64,000 nucleotides of DNA from Microbacterium oxydans (GTDB lineage Bacteria > Actinomycetota > Actinomycetes > Actinomycetales > Microbacteriaceae), in assembly GCF_000956405.1 (NCBI RefSeq), contig NZ_JYIV01000024.1, forward strand, positions 62,001 to 126,000, written 5' to 3'. This document shows, piece by piece, positions 1 through 7,728 of the stretch; position 1 is the stretch's first letter, and every line of letters begins with the position of its first letter. Position numbers and translations under genes: made by a program. The notes beneath the pieces were generated by a model that saw only the letters and a list, made by a program, of their open reading frames with translations, searched no databases and was not told the origin of the DNA.

Positions 1-1
1 C

Positions 2-166
2 ACCCCGCTCAAGTCTCATGTGTTCAACCCGCATCGACGGATGACCGCAGCCGTAACGCAGCGCAAGCGTCTTGCACTCGAACTGGCCGGACAAGGGGCC
101 GACTACGCCGCAATGTTTCGGCGTCTGGGGTTGACGGACCACGAGGTGGCAACGTGGCTATCTTGA
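2..166 (+). CDS. C-terminal end of an unidentified protein (5' end outside window)
   Basis: An open frame enters from the left edge and stops at TGA 164-166, giving the last 54 residues of a basic protein. The tail (LALELAGQGADYAAMFRRLGLTDH split over two helices, then EVATWLS) looks like a helix-turn-helix end, but that is only an impression. It converges on the minus-strand integrase fragment 7 bases further on. No function can be assigned from this fragment. Confidence 0.55.
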   Translation, partial: TPLKSHVFNPHRRMTAAVTQRKRLALELAGQGADYAAMFRRLGLTDHEVATWLS

Positions 167-173
167 ATGGCGC

Positions 174-647
174 TCAGGACGGCACAGCGTTCTGAACGTC
201 CCGCGCAACGTGCCACAACAGCCGCACCGCCAACTGCGTGGTGCGGCTGTTGTCGTCGAGTTCTTCAGCCAGCGCGTAAGCATCGTCGGGGTGGGACCAC
301 GGCCGGTCGGCGTAGCGTTCAAGTTGCTTTCGCGCGTATGCCATCGACTCGTTGGTCGTCTCTGACCAGTTGTGTCGAGGCCTTGCCTCCGTCCACCACC
401 ACGCCAGGACATCGCCAAACGTCGAAGCGTCTTCGGGCTGCGTGAGCGGCACTGCCGCCGAGCGCTTCATCAGTTCGGCCGTCAGTACTTCCTCGGCGTG
501 CTCAGGCGACTCTCCGAAGCGACGGACCTGCACCACCTTCTTGCGAACAGGGTCATGCAGTCGTGCCTGCGCAGCCCAACGTCCATCTGGGGCCTGGTGG
601 GTGGAAATAGCTCCCCACTCGCCCTCATCCAGCGCAGTCCGTGCCAT
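174..647 (-). pseudogene. Tyrosine integrase N-terminal part, no catalytic domain
   Basis: 157 residues. The N-terminus has the arm-binding pattern of phage and ICE integrases (GRWAAQARLHDP, then VRRFGESPEHAEEVLTAEL), followed by a SAM-like core-binding segment with AWWW and YADRPW. The family is usually 350-400 residues with a catalytic R-H-R-Y domain; none is present here or in the other frames downstream. I read it as a truncated integrase left over from element decay. It could instead be a short DNA-binding protein that now represses from the same arm sites. The operator-like palindrome lies just upstream of its start. Confidence 0.5.
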
Positions 648-667
648 GAAGCAAGACTATCGGCTGA

Positions 668-709
668 TTGACTATGTACCGCTTTGCGTGTAAAACGGTA
701 CATAGTCAA
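668..709 (+). promoter_or_regulatory. Palindromic operator over a sigma-70-like promoter
   Basis: TTGACTATGTACCG (668-681) and its exact reverse complement (696-709) form 14-bp arms around a 14-base spacer. The left arm supplies TTGACT (668-673); 17 bases later comes TAAAAC (691-696), a plausible -35/-10 pair reading toward the gene at 828. The dyad also lies directly upstream of the minus-strand integrase fragment, so one dimeric regulator could control both directions. Confidence 0.6.
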
Positions 710-827
710 CTCAGCCACAGACGGACGGTTTAGCCAGCTCTTTGTGGCGGCGGTAAACGTCAGACGCAGCGGCGGCACGGAACCGGCTCGACGAAATCCA
801 GCCAGGAACGAAGGAAAGAGGCAGGGG

Positions 828-1193
828 ATGCAGAGCACCAGAATGCTCATCGACTCGACCACCGTCGCCGTCGCGGCGCGAGGTCACCTGACGCTGCCCG
901 CAGCGCTGCCGATGCTCGCCGAGACCGTGGAGGAGGACGGCGTCCACTACGCGCCCGCCGCGCTTGACCAGCTCCGCCGCCTCCGGGAGACCAAGGACGT
1001 GGTCATCTACCTGCCCGCCGGACAGGCCCACGCAGCCGAGTGGTTCCGGGAGCAGGGCTTCGCCATCGGCCGCACTCCGCTCGACTCACTGGTGAAGGAT
1101 GCCGACGTGGTCGTCCTCCCCGAGTACCGCGACGGCGGTCATCCGGCTGCGCTGCGGGTTCCTGTTCTGCGACTCGGGGAGGAGAGCCTCTGA
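828..1193 (+). CDS. Hypothetical protein, first gene of recombinase operon
   Basis: 121 residues, unrecognised. The ATG at 828 follows a purine-rich AGGAAAGAGGCAGGGG stretch. It begins MQSTRMLIDSTTVAVAARG, which resembles the start of the product at 1819 (IIESTVIALAARP), so the two may be distant paralogues. The stop overlaps the ATG of the serine recombinase (TGATG), so translation is probably coupled. The mix of beta-strand and helix suggests a small alpha/beta fold. Function unknown. Confidence 0.7.
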   Translation: MQSTRMLIDSTTVAVAARGHLTLPAALPMLAETVEEDGVHYAPAALDQLRRLRETKDVVIYLPAGQAHAAEWFREQGFAIGRTPLDSLVKDADVVVLPEYRDGGHPAALRVPVLRLGEESL

Positions 1194-1822
1194 TGCGCAT
1201 GGCCTACCTCCGCGTATCCACAGCCGACCAGTCCATCGCCTCGCAGAGGCTCGCCATCGAGAAGGCGCTCGGTGAGAAGCCGGAGCGGGAGTTCGTCGAT
1301 GAGGGCGTGTCTGGCCGAGTCATGCAGCGCGAAGGACTCGATGCCTGCCTCAACGCACTCCGCGCCGGAGATGAGTTGGTGGTCTACTCCCTGTCGCGCC
1401 TCGGCCGGTCCAGCGCAGAGGTCATCCGCCTCGTGCAAGACCTCACCCGCCCCGTCGAGCAGGGCGGACGCGGCGTCATCCTCCGCTCGGTCACCGAAGC
1501 GCTCGACTCGTCCACGCCCACCGGCCGCGCCTTCATCGGCATCCTCGCCGTTGTCTTCGAGATGGAAGCCGAGCTGACGCGCGAACGCACCCTCGCTGGC
1601 CTTGCGGCCGCTCGGCGTGCTGGCCGCGTCGGTGGACGCAAGCCATCTCTCACCCCGCGCCAGAAGAAGCAAGCACTCAGTCTGTACGAGCAGGCGGGGG
1701 AGCGGCCCATCGACATCGCCGAGACCCTCAACGTGTCCGAGCGCACCGTGTGGCGCGCCATCCGTGATGCCAGGGCGACCCGCGAGAAGGTCCACGGCAA
1801 GAAGGAGGCGATGCCGGTCTGA
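1193..1822 (+). CDS. Serine recombinase, resolvase/invertase family
   Basis: 209 residues. The N-terminal catalytic domain starts MRMAYLRVSTADQ, with the nucleophile Ser9 in the conserved YxRVSTxxQ motif, and continues with LSRLGRS and a long E helix (FEMEAELTRERT). The C-terminus has a Hin-like helix-turn-helix (IDIAETLNVSERTVWRAI, about residues 173-191). This is the small resolvase/invertase type, not the large serine integrase, so resolution of multimers or inversion is more likely than element integration. It is flanked by overlapping genes in one operon. ATG 1193 is chosen for motif position and coupling to the previous stop. Confidence 0.92.
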   Translation: MRMAYLRVSTADQSIASQRLAIEKALGEKPEREFVDEGVSGRVMQREGLDACLNALRAGDELVVYSLSRLGRSSAEVIRLVQDLTRPVEQGGRGVILRSVTEALDSSTPTGRAFIGILAVVFEMEAELTRERTLAGLAAARRAGRVGGRKPSLTPRQKKQALSLYEQAGERPIDIAETLNVSERTVWRAIRDARATREKVHGKKEAMPV

Positions 1823-2271
1823 CTGGTCTGGTCATCATCGAGAGCACCGTCATCGCCCTCGCGGCTCGGCCCCTCGCAGAGTGGCAGCCGCGCCAGCTCC
1901 ACCGCATTGCCGCGCTCACCGCGCACGGCCAGCTCGGGGAACAGGGCGGCGTCATCTTCAACACCGAGGCGATGGCCGAGGTGGAAGCGCTCCAAGAGGC
2001 CGGATACCGTGTCGGCGTCTGGCGACCTGAGGGGGAACGCTCCGAGGACATCACCTTTTGGCGCACCAAGGAACTGGTGGTCTTCCGAGGCTCGCTGCGT
2101 GGCACCGTGGAGCAGCAGCATCACCGAGCCGCGTTCGTGCTCACCCCGAACAACAAGCACCGTGCTCTGCCCACCTACAGGAAGAAGATGACTACCGGGG
2201 GAGTCCTGAGCCTGCCACCGCGTGCCGTGAACGCCGTCGCCGCCATGCTGAGAGGGGACTTCTATGCCTGA
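1819..2271 (+). CDS. Hypothetical protein, probable CTG start
   Basis: Up to 150 residues. The frame is open from before 1819, but its first ATG is only at 1972. The residues ahead of that ATG (IIESTVIALAARPLAEWQ) resemble the start of the protein at 828, so they are probably translated. The only candidate starts are CTG codons at 1819 and 1828, and an AAGGAGG at 1802-1808 sits correctly for 1819. If so, the gene overlaps the recombinase stop by 4 bases. Function unknown; sits in the recombinase operon and overlaps the next gene by 8 bases. Confidence 0.55.
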   Translation: MTGLVIIESTVIALAARPLAEWQPRQLHRIAALTAHGQLGEQGGVIFNTEAMAEVEALQEAGYRVGVWRPEGERSEDITFWRTKELVVFRGSLRGTVEQQHHRAAFVLTPNNKHRALPTYRKKMTTGGVLSLPPRAVNAVAAMLRGDFYA

Positions 2272-3244
2272 CGGCCTCATCATCATCGTGGATGAGATGA
2301 CCCAGATGGACTGGGAGACATCGGCAACCCACGCGAGTGCCGTTGTCCTCCTTCCCGCCGTCAAGGTGGACGCCAAGGTCGCCGCTGTTGTAGCGGAAGG
2401 CATCGAAGCCTTTGGTACCGACGGGCAGTGCAGCGTCGGCGAGAGCTTCACGCCGCAGACGCTCGCTGAAGCCGCGCTATGGCTGCGCGAGCGGGGCGCG
2501 GAGCGCATCGAGCTGCGCGCCGACCCTCGCCACTGGGACTTGGCGCGCATCGGCATCGGCCTCAGCCGCGAAGCGGGCATCTTGCTCCACGACCTCGGGG
2601 GAGTCCCCTGGGATACCGAAGCGCGCGAACGCCGACCGCTCACCACCAGTACGTTGTTGATGGTTGCGGCCGACGCCATCTTCACGCCCGTCTGCGAGCT
2701 TGGGTTCTTCGAAGAGCTAGTCCTCGAAGAAGCAGGCGGTTGGGAACAGCGCGCCATCGAGCAGTGTCGAGCGGTGAACGGCTGGGAGCGGCGACTCGTA
2801 ATGCTGCACTCTGCGTTGCGACCGGCCATGACCGTCATCCTCGCTGAACCCGGCGTCCGCCCCATGCACCGCGCTGCGACGCGGATGCTGAACGCCGTAC
2901 CTGACCGAGGCTTGCGCGCACGCCACACGCTGGGCGAAGCGTGGACGAGCGATGCAATCATCAACGACGCGGCGCGCGTCGTCGAGACAGCGAAGGCGCG
3001 CGGTGGACGCGGGCCTGAGCGCATCATCATCGTTGTCCGCGAGGACGCCGAGTTCGTGGAGGATGCGCTGAGCCGCGCAGCCTGGATGCTCGACGAGGCG
3101 CGGGTCGAAATCATCGCCGTGGACCCACAGCTCGGGCTGCTCGAACGACACGTCACGATGTTCTGGAGCGAGAAAGACGCCGCAGCACACGCCGCAAACC
3201 TGCAAGCCATCCTTGCTGAGCGGGAGAACACCGAACCCTTCTGA
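2264..3244 (+). CDS. Hypothetical protein, last gene of recombinase operon
   Basis: 326 residues, no family recognised. It has an alternating strand/helix pattern (GLIIIVDEM near the start, RIIIVVRED near residue 255, RVEIIAVDP near 285), which suggests a Rossmann-like or nuclease-like alpha/beta fold, but no catalytic motif is clear. The start overlaps the preceding gene, consistent with one transcript from 828 to 3244, and a hairpin terminator follows the stop. Confidence 0.7.
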   Translation: MPDGLIIIVDEMTQMDWETSATHASAVVLLPAVKVDAKVAAVVAEGIEAFGTDGQCSVGESFTPQTLAEAALWLRERGAERIELRADPRHWDLARIGIGLSREAGILLHDLGGVPWDTEARERRPLTTSTLLMVAADAIFTPVCELGFFEELVLEEAGGWEQRAIEQCRAVNGWERRLVMLHSALRPAMTVILAEPGVRPMHRAATRMLNAVPDRGLRARHTLGEAWTSDAIINDAARVVETAKARGGRGPERIIIVVREDAEFVEDALSRAAWMLDEARVEIIAVDPQLGLLERHVTMFWSEKDAAAHAANLQAILAERENTEPF

Positions 3245-3257
3245 CGGCCGAACACTG

Positions 3258-3290
3258 ATGTCCCCAGGTGACCGCCTGGGGGCATTTTCG
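3258..3290 (+). terminator. Rho-independent terminator of the recombinase operon
   Basis: TCCCCAGG and CCTGGGGG flank a short loop and are followed by CATTTTCG. It ends the 828-3244 operon and sits immediately ahead of promoter copy 1. Confidence 0.7.
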
Positions 3291-3297
3291 TGTGCGC

Positions 3298-3333
3298 GTA
3301 TGAGTTGCGTCCTGGGCCGCCGCAGTAGAGGGC
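3298..3333 (+). promoter_or_regulatory. Leaderless promoter-like element, copy 1
   Basis: GTATGAGTT (3298-3306), 9 bases, GCCGCCGCAGTA (3316-3327), 6 bases, then ATG 3334. Taking the A of ATG as +1 puts GTATGA at -36 to -31 and GCAGTA at -12 to -7, the geometry of a promoter giving an mRNA with no 5' leader. There is no Shine-Dalgarno sequence. The same element recurs at 4369, 19167, 19282 and 20092. Confidence 0.75.
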
Positions 3334-4065
3334 ATGACAACATTCACTCCCCTCTCCGAAATCACCGACCGCGAACTCATGGAGCGTCTCGACGCAGACC
3401 CTGGCAAGAACAGGCTCATCCGTGAAGTGGAGCGCCGCATCGCCCCGATTCTGGAGACAGCCACGCGCTTCCTCCCCGATGCTGAAGTGGGTTACTACGA
3501 GGCGCGCAACATCATCGTTAGCCCTGCCGGTGTTGCCTACTTCCTCGAGAAGTGGCGCACCGGCCTTGCGCAGTACTCGTACGGCGTCGCCCGCAGTGAC
3601 GAGGTCCGCACCGCTGGTCTCGCCGGAAAAAAGCGCATGCGCAACGACCCGATGTATGGCACGCGTGCCAGTTCCATTGAGGCCCTCAGCGCAGACGGGT
3701 GGGAGTTCGCCGCGCCGACCCCTGATACCCGCACCTTGGAGGAAGTCGAAGCTGACGAACGCGCCCGCATCCGTGACCTCCGCGAAGCCTTCACGCAGGT
3801 TGCCTCAGGCGTCCTCACCGAGCGACAGGTGCAGGTCATCCTCGCATACGCGAACCTCCACAAGGACAACGCGCTGCCGGAGATGAACACGCAAGAACAG
3901 GTCGCCAAGACGTTGCGCATCTCTCAGCAGGCAGTTTCCCGCCACATTGCGGCAGCGCGCGAGAACGCGAAACTGTACCCGGTTCTGACTATCGCCATCC
4001 GTGAACTCTGCGGGGACGATGAGGGCGCAGCGAAGACCGTCGAGAAGCTGCTGGTCGAAGCATGA
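3334..4065 (+). CDS. Sigma-70-like regulator (divergent sigma factor)
   Basis: 243 residues. About residues 160-212 match the pattern of sigma region 4: LTERQVQVILAYA, a spacer, then QEQVAKTLRISQQAVSRHI as the helix-turn-helix. The middle (FLEKWRTGLAQYSYGVARS) could be a degenerate region 2, but that is weak. The gene is expressed from copy 1 of the repeated promoter-like element, so it may recognise that element and control itself, the replication gene and the 19-21 kb operons. It could alternatively be an ordinary transcription factor with a sigma-4-type domain. It overlaps the next gene by ATGA. Confidence 0.7.
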   Translation: MTTFTPLSEITDRELMERLDADPGKNRLIREVERRIAPILETATRFLPDAEVGYYEARNIIVSPAGVAYFLEKWRTGLAQYSYGVARSDEVRTAGLAGKKRMRNDPMYGTRASSIEALSADGWEFAAPTPDTRTLEEVEADERARIRDLREAFTQVASGVLTERQVQVILAYANLHKDNALPEMNTQEQVAKTLRISQQAVSRHIAAARENAKLYPVLTIAIRELCGDDEGAAKTVEKLLVEA

Positions 4066-4325
4066 ACCGCCGGATGGAAGCGGAAGAAATCGCCGCCATC
4101 ATCAGCAGCCTCGGCCACCTTGAACTCAACGACAAGGGCCTGACCCTGGTTACCGGTGAGGGGCCACCGATGCGGCTGGACGGGCCGGTCATCAGGCGAC
4201 TGGTGGCAGAGGCGGTCTGGCGGCCCATGCCGACACCGGTCGTCGGGCATGCCCTCGAAATGCTCCTCGAAGATGCGCTCGATGTACGCAACCCACCGCC
4301 TCCTGAACACGTCGATGCCGACTGA
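4062..4325 (+). CDS. Small acidic hypothetical protein, partner of the sigma-like gene
   Basis: 87 residues, translationally coupled to the sigma-like gene through a 4-base overlap and followed by a strong terminator, so the two form a two-gene operon. The protein is helical and acidic, without membrane segments or cysteines. Its position is that of an anti-sigma or co-regulator, but no motif supports this directly. Confidence 0.7.
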   Translation: MNRRMEAEEIAAIISSLGHLELNDKGLTLVTGEGPPMRLDGPVIRRLVAEAVWRPMPTPVVGHALEMLLEDALDVRNPPPPEHVDAD

Positions 4326-4361
4326 GAAATCCCCCGAGTGTGCTCGGGGGATTTCCTTTTT
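4326..4361 (+). terminator. Strong rho-independent terminator
   Basis: GAAATCCCCCGAG (4326-4338) pairs perfectly with CTCGGGGGATTTC (4343-4355) across TGTG, followed by a T-rich tail ending at 4361. Promoter copy 2 starts 8 bases later. Confidence 0.92.
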
Positions 4362-4368
4362 GCAGAGC

Positions 4369-4404
4369 GTATGAGTTCGGCTCCGAGCCGCCGCAGTACA
4401 GGGC
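4369..4404 (+). promoter_or_regulatory. Leaderless promoter-like element, copy 2
   Basis: GTATGAGTT (4369-4377), N9, GCCGCCGCAGTA (4387-4398), N6, ATG 4405. Spacings are identical to copy 1. The identity with copy 5 extends into the gene: both downstream genes begin ATGACCGA-TACAC. Confidence 0.75.
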
Positions 4405-6828
4405 ATGACCGACTACACCAACGAATACTCCGACGACCCGATGGCCAGCATGTTCCGCCCGCAGCAGGTGAAGATGCTCGCCGAAGGTGGTATCTCCCCG
4501 ACCGCCGCGTACGAGCGAGGGGTGCTCTCTCTCCGCGTCGCCAAAGAGCAACTGAAGGCCAACTGGCCAGAACTCGCATGGGCCGCCACGGACGAAGGAG
4601 ACTCCGGCCTCATCTTCGAGCACACCATCCTCAACGGTGCACGGCCTGCGCCCACGCGTCTGCCGCAGTACCGCCCGGACGCTGACTCCCCGACGATGCT
4701 CGACAACCCGAAGGCACCGAAGTACGTGTTCCCGAAAGGTTCCGGTACCAACCTCTCCATCGGCCTGAACGCCCAAAAGCGTCTCGCTGACGGGACCGCC
4801 CGCCGCATCGCCCTCGTCGAAGGCACCAAGCAGAGCATCGCGGCTGACATCTGGGCACCCGAAGACGTGGCCGTTATCGGCATGTTCGGCATCATGGGGT
4901 GGAAGGTCGATGACCGCCTCAACGCCGCCCTGGTCGAGTTCTGTGGTGCAGACCACCGCGCGCTTCCCATCACCGTCATCCCCGACGCCGATGTCCACAC
5001 CAACGAGCAGGTACTCAAAGCCGCCACGTGGCTGTGGGAAGAGCTGAAGGGCATCCGCGCGACAGCGACCCTCGGCCGCATCCCCGCCGTCGCCGGAGCC
5101 AAGACAGGCCTTGATGATTACCTCGGCAGCATTCCAGCGGCCGAGCGTACCGCCGCTCTGGCGAACCTCATCCGCACCGCCACGCCCACACTCGACAAGG
5201 CTGTGGAGGCGGATGAGGACGACGCAGACGACTCGTTCCTCCCCGACGTGCGCCCGACCATCCTGCTGAAGAAGGTCTCCCTCAACGAAGCCATTGCCTT
5301 CGGCGTCCAGGCAGCAGCCTCCGCGACCCGTGGCGGCGAGCCGTTTGTGTTCCGCAAGGTGGCGTCCGACGGGAAGGCAACCGCGCTGGTCACCGTCGCC
5401 CCGGACGGCACCTCGTCCCTGTGGACTGAGGCGAATGCGCACAAGTTGTGGTTCACCATCCTCCAGCCCGCTGAGCGCGAGTTCCACAACGCGGTCACCG
5501 GCCAGAAGGAGTACGACTACTCCACCAGCTTCCCCCGCGATGTCGCCGCAGCCCTGTTCAACGCCGCTCTCTACGCGGACAGCATTCCCGCTGTGCGCAT
5601 CATGGCCACCGAGCCGGTCATCCTGCCGAACGGCAACATCGTGTCCAAGCCGGGCTACAACGGTACGAACCGCGTGCTTGTCACCATCCCGCGTGGGCAG
5701 CGCGCCGCCTGGCGTCGCTACTCGGTCACGGAGACGCCAACGGTCGCCGATGCACAGGCCGCGCTGGACTACCTCAACACCGAGTTGCTCTCCGACGTGC
5801 CATTCGCAGAGGACGCTGACCGCGCCATCGTGCTCACCTACTTCGTGACCGCTGCCACACGTCACCTGTGCGGGACCGCGCCGGGCTTCGCGTTCGATGC
5901 GCCTGAGCGCGGTTCTGGGAAGTCGCTGGTTGCCACCGTTGGCCGCATCATCGGCCAGGGCAACGGCGGGTACCAGTCCGTTGGCCACCGACGTGGTCAG
6001 GACGCGGAGACCTGGAAGCAGCTCGGAACCCTTGCCATCGCGGCTGGCCGCCACGCCCACATCGACGAACTGCCGCGTGAGGAGAAGCTCACCTCGACGG
6101 CGCTGTCCGAACTGCTCACCGCCCCGGTTGTGAAGACCCGCCTGCTTGGCCAGAACGCGGAAATCGCGGTCGAAGGGCTGATGCTCACCATCTGTGGCAA
6201 CAACGTCCAGGTCGGCCTCGACTTCGTCCGCCGCATCCTGAAGGCGCGCCTTCACTACACCGGCTCCGGTACCGCAGCGCGTCGCACGGGCTTCCGCCAC
6301 GACAACCTGCTCCGCTGGGTCGCCGACAACCGCCCCGAGCTGCTGGCGGCCGTCCACACCATCGTCCGGTACGGCATCCAGAACAACGCGCGTCCGAACG
6401 GCCGTCTCGGCTCCTACGAGGACTGGAGCAGCATCGTCCTGGGTAGCCTGACGGCCGTGACCATCGGTGACGCTGCGGTGTCTGACCTGGTGCTGGACGC
6501 TCAGCAGGAGGCTGCTGACACCGAGGACGAGCTGGCCGACGACTGGGCCGAGCTGCACCGGTTCATCCACACCGAGATGCCTGAGGGATGGCACAAGACC
6601 GTGGACATCGTCCGCGCCTACCGGGAGACGAACGACGCGGCGAAGCCGAACTTGCCAGTGAGCCTGAACGAGTTCTTCGGGAACGAGTCGAACGTCGCAC
6701 GTGGGTGGTCCAAGGTCATGGCGACGGTCAAGGACACACCGATGGTGGACGGCACAGACCGCTTCGCTCTTCGTCGGAAGAAAATCGGCAACGGGGTCTA
6801 CTTCCGAGTCGAGAACCTCGCCAACTAA
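4405..6828 (+). CDS. Toprim/DUF927-type primase-helicase replication protein
   Basis: 807 residues. The N-terminal third has a Toprim-like DUF3854 pattern: LVEGTKQS (about 136-143) and IPDADVHTN (about 191). The C-terminal half has a P-loop ATPase with APERGSGKS (Walker A, G503) and HIDEL (Walker B, D554/E555), as in the DUF927 or SF3-type helicases of plasmids and phages. Such fusions synthesise primers and unwind DNA at the element origin. Start fixed by the leaderless element. A terminator and the large inverted repeat at 6887-6991 follow, which makes this the likely replication module. Confidence 0.85.
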   Translation: MTDYTNEYSDDPMASMFRPQQVKMLAEGGISPTAAYERGVLSLRVAKEQLKANWPELAWAATDEGDSGLIFEHTILNGARPAPTRLPQYRPDADSPTMLDNPKAPKYVFPKGSGTNLSIGLNAQKRLADGTARRIALVEGTKQSIAADIWAPEDVAVIGMFGIMGWKVDDRLNAALVEFCGADHRALPITVIPDADVHTNEQVLKAATWLWEELKGIRATATLGRIPAVAGAKTGLDDYLGSIPAAERTAALANLIRTATPTLDKAVEADEDDADDSFLPDVRPTILLKKVSLNEAIAFGVQAAASATRGGEPFVFRKVASDGKATALVTVAPDGTSSLWTEANAHKLWFTILQPAEREFHNAVTGQKEYDYSTSFPRDVAAALFNAALYADSIPAVRIMATEPVILPNGNIVSKPGYNGTNRVLVTIPRGQRAAWRRYSVTETPTVADAQAALDYLNTELLSDVPFAEDADRAIVLTYFVTAATRHLCGTAPGFAFDAPERGSGKSLVATVGRIIGQGNGGYQSVGHRRGQDAETWKQLGTLAIAAGRHAHIDELPREEKLTSTALSELLTAPVVKTRLLGQNAEIAVEGLMLTICGNNVQVGLDFVRRILKARLHYTGSGTAARRTGFRHDNLLRWVADNRPELLAAVHTIVRYGIQNNARPNGRLGSYEDWSSIVLGSLTAVTIGDAAVSDLVLDAQQEAADTEDELADDWAELHRFIHTEMPEGWHKTVDIVRAYRETNDAAKPNLPVSLNEFFGNESNVARGWSKVMATVKDTPMVDGTDRFALRRKKIGNGVYFRVENLAN

Positions 6829-6840
6829 CGAATACCACCC

Positions 6841-6890
6841 AAAACGCCCTCCAGGTACCCGAAATACCGGGTCTGGAGGGTGTTTTAGTT
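6841..6890 (+). terminator. Terminator after primase-helicase gene
   Basis: AAAACGCCCTCCAG (6841-6854) pairs with CTGGAGGGTGTTTT (6873-6886) with one G-T pair. The loop holds a second hairpin (ACCCG/CGGGT). T-rich end. Confidence 0.88.
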
Positions 6891-6991
6891 ACATGACTTA
6901 CATGACTTACATGGAATCCAGCCGCCGGAGCTACAGGATTTCCGGGCCGCCACGAGTTAGAAACCATGTAAGTCATGTAAGTCATGTAACT
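6887..6991. repeat. 28-bp perfect inverted repeat made of 9-bp iterations
   Basis: Positions 6887-6914 and 6964-6991 are exact reverse complements. Each arm contains nearly three tandem TTACATGAC units (9-bp period). The 49-base spacer is unrelated. Tandem units in opposite orientations fit a replication origin, a partition centromere or an operator array. It lies directly behind the replication helicase. Confidence 0.9.
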
Positions 6992-7122
6992 ATTTTGGGT
7001 TCACAGCCAATCCTCAGGTTCAGAGGTTGTTAAATCGCGGAAAAGTGCCCTCTTCATATACAGAGGGGGCAAGAAACGGCGCTAAGTAGTTAGCCTCGGC
7101 CATCGCCTCATCACCCTAATCC

Positions 7123-7169
7123 AGCAGCCCCGCGCAAAGTATTCGGTCTCATAACCGCGCGGGGCTGCT
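7123..7169 (+). other. 13-bp GC-rich hairpin ahead of the redoxin gene
   Basis: The 6992-7190 stretch has no gene. Its main feature is AGCAGCCCCGCGC (7123-7135) pairing with GCGCGGGGCTGCT (7157-7169) around a 21-base loop, followed by CCTATTCTC. It may end upstream transcription or act as leader structure; an SD (CTGGAGG) follows for ATG 7191. Confidence 0.6.
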
Positions 7170-7190
7170 CCTATTCTCTGGAGGCTGCCG

Positions 7191-7460
7191 ATGCCCACCA
7201 TTACCGTTTACTCGAAGCCTGGCTGCGTCCAGTGCACCGCTACCGAGCGATGGCTTGGTTCGACGCCGCACGAGGTCGCAGATGTCACTGCCGACTCCTC
7301 GGCCGCTGCTGAGGTTGCCGCGCTCGGGTACCGCTCGGCACCGGTCGTTGTCGTCCGTAAGAACGGCGAGGTCGTCGAGCACTGGTCTGGCTTCAACCCT
7401 GACGCCATCGACCGATGGTCTCGCGCCCTCACAGGCGTCCTGGTCCCGGTGGCAGCATGA
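7191..7460 (+). CDS. nrdH: NrdH-type glutaredoxin-like protein
   Basis: 89 residues, thioredoxin fold. YSKPGCVQCTAT gives the CVQC redox motif (Cys12 and Cys15) typical of NrdH, which donates electrons to class Ib ribonucleotide reductase. YRSAPVVVV supplies the cis-proline site. No nrdE, nrdF or nrdI lies nearby, so the element would supply only the reductant, plausibly to raise dNTP supply during replication; phages often carry such a gene. Good SD (TGGAGG). It overlaps the next gene by ATGA. Confidence 0.9.
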   Translation: MPTITVYSKPGCVQCTATERWLGSTPHEVADVTADSSAAAEVAALGYRSAPVVVVRKNGEVVEHWSGFNPDAIDRWSRALTGVLVPVAA

Positions 7461-7723
7461 GGGCCGCCCGCGTCTACCGCGCCGCTTGCGACCGCGAGTA
7501 CGCGGCGGTGCTCGAAGCCCTCGCAGCGGCTTCTGGACGTTCCGCAGAGGATGCTCAGGGGTGCGGCTGCACGGTGACGCTCACCTTCAACGCTGACGGC
7601 CGCGCGGTCGAAGTGCTGCTCACACAGCGCCAGTTCATCACGGTCAGCGCTACCGACTTCGCGAGCCGGCTCGGAGCGGAAATCATCTCCGCTGACGCCA
7701 CTCATATCCACCTGCGGCGCTGA
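7457..7723 (+). CDS. Hypothetical protein coupled to NrdH
   Basis: 88 residues, ATG overlapping the nrdH stop. A helical N-terminus (AACDREYAAVLEALAAASGRS) is followed by GCGCTVTLTFNADGRAVEVLL, which reads as beta strands. The pair of cysteines may be redox-active or bind metal, but there is no further evidence. Same operon as nrdH; function unknown. Confidence 0.65.
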   Translation: MRAARVYRAACDREYAAVLEALAAASGRSAEDAQGCGCTVTLTFNADGRAVEVLLTQRQFITVSATDFASRLGAEIISADATHIHLRR

Positions 7724-7728
7724 TTCTC

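Noticed and set aside
1193-1822. Large serine integrase driving element integration
   Set aside because: The protein is 209 residues, the size of a resolvase/invertase, without the zinc and coiled-coil domains of the large integrases.
1384-3285. Long minus-strand frame over the recombinase operon
   Set aside because: Composition is Arg/Ser/Ala-rich without motifs and it covers several well-supported plus-strand genes; a GC-skewed shadow frame. The same holds for long minus-strand frames at 4192-6594 and 30813-32472.
6887-6991. CRISPR array
   Set aside because: Only short 9-bp units without spacers of constant length, in inverted orientation; no cas genes in the window.
7124-7168. tRNA-Met-like anticodon loop (GGTCTCATAACC) inside a hairpin
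   Set aside because: There is no acceptor stem of 7 bp, no D arm and no T arm at the right distances. The long GC stem flanking the loop explains it as a simple hairpin.
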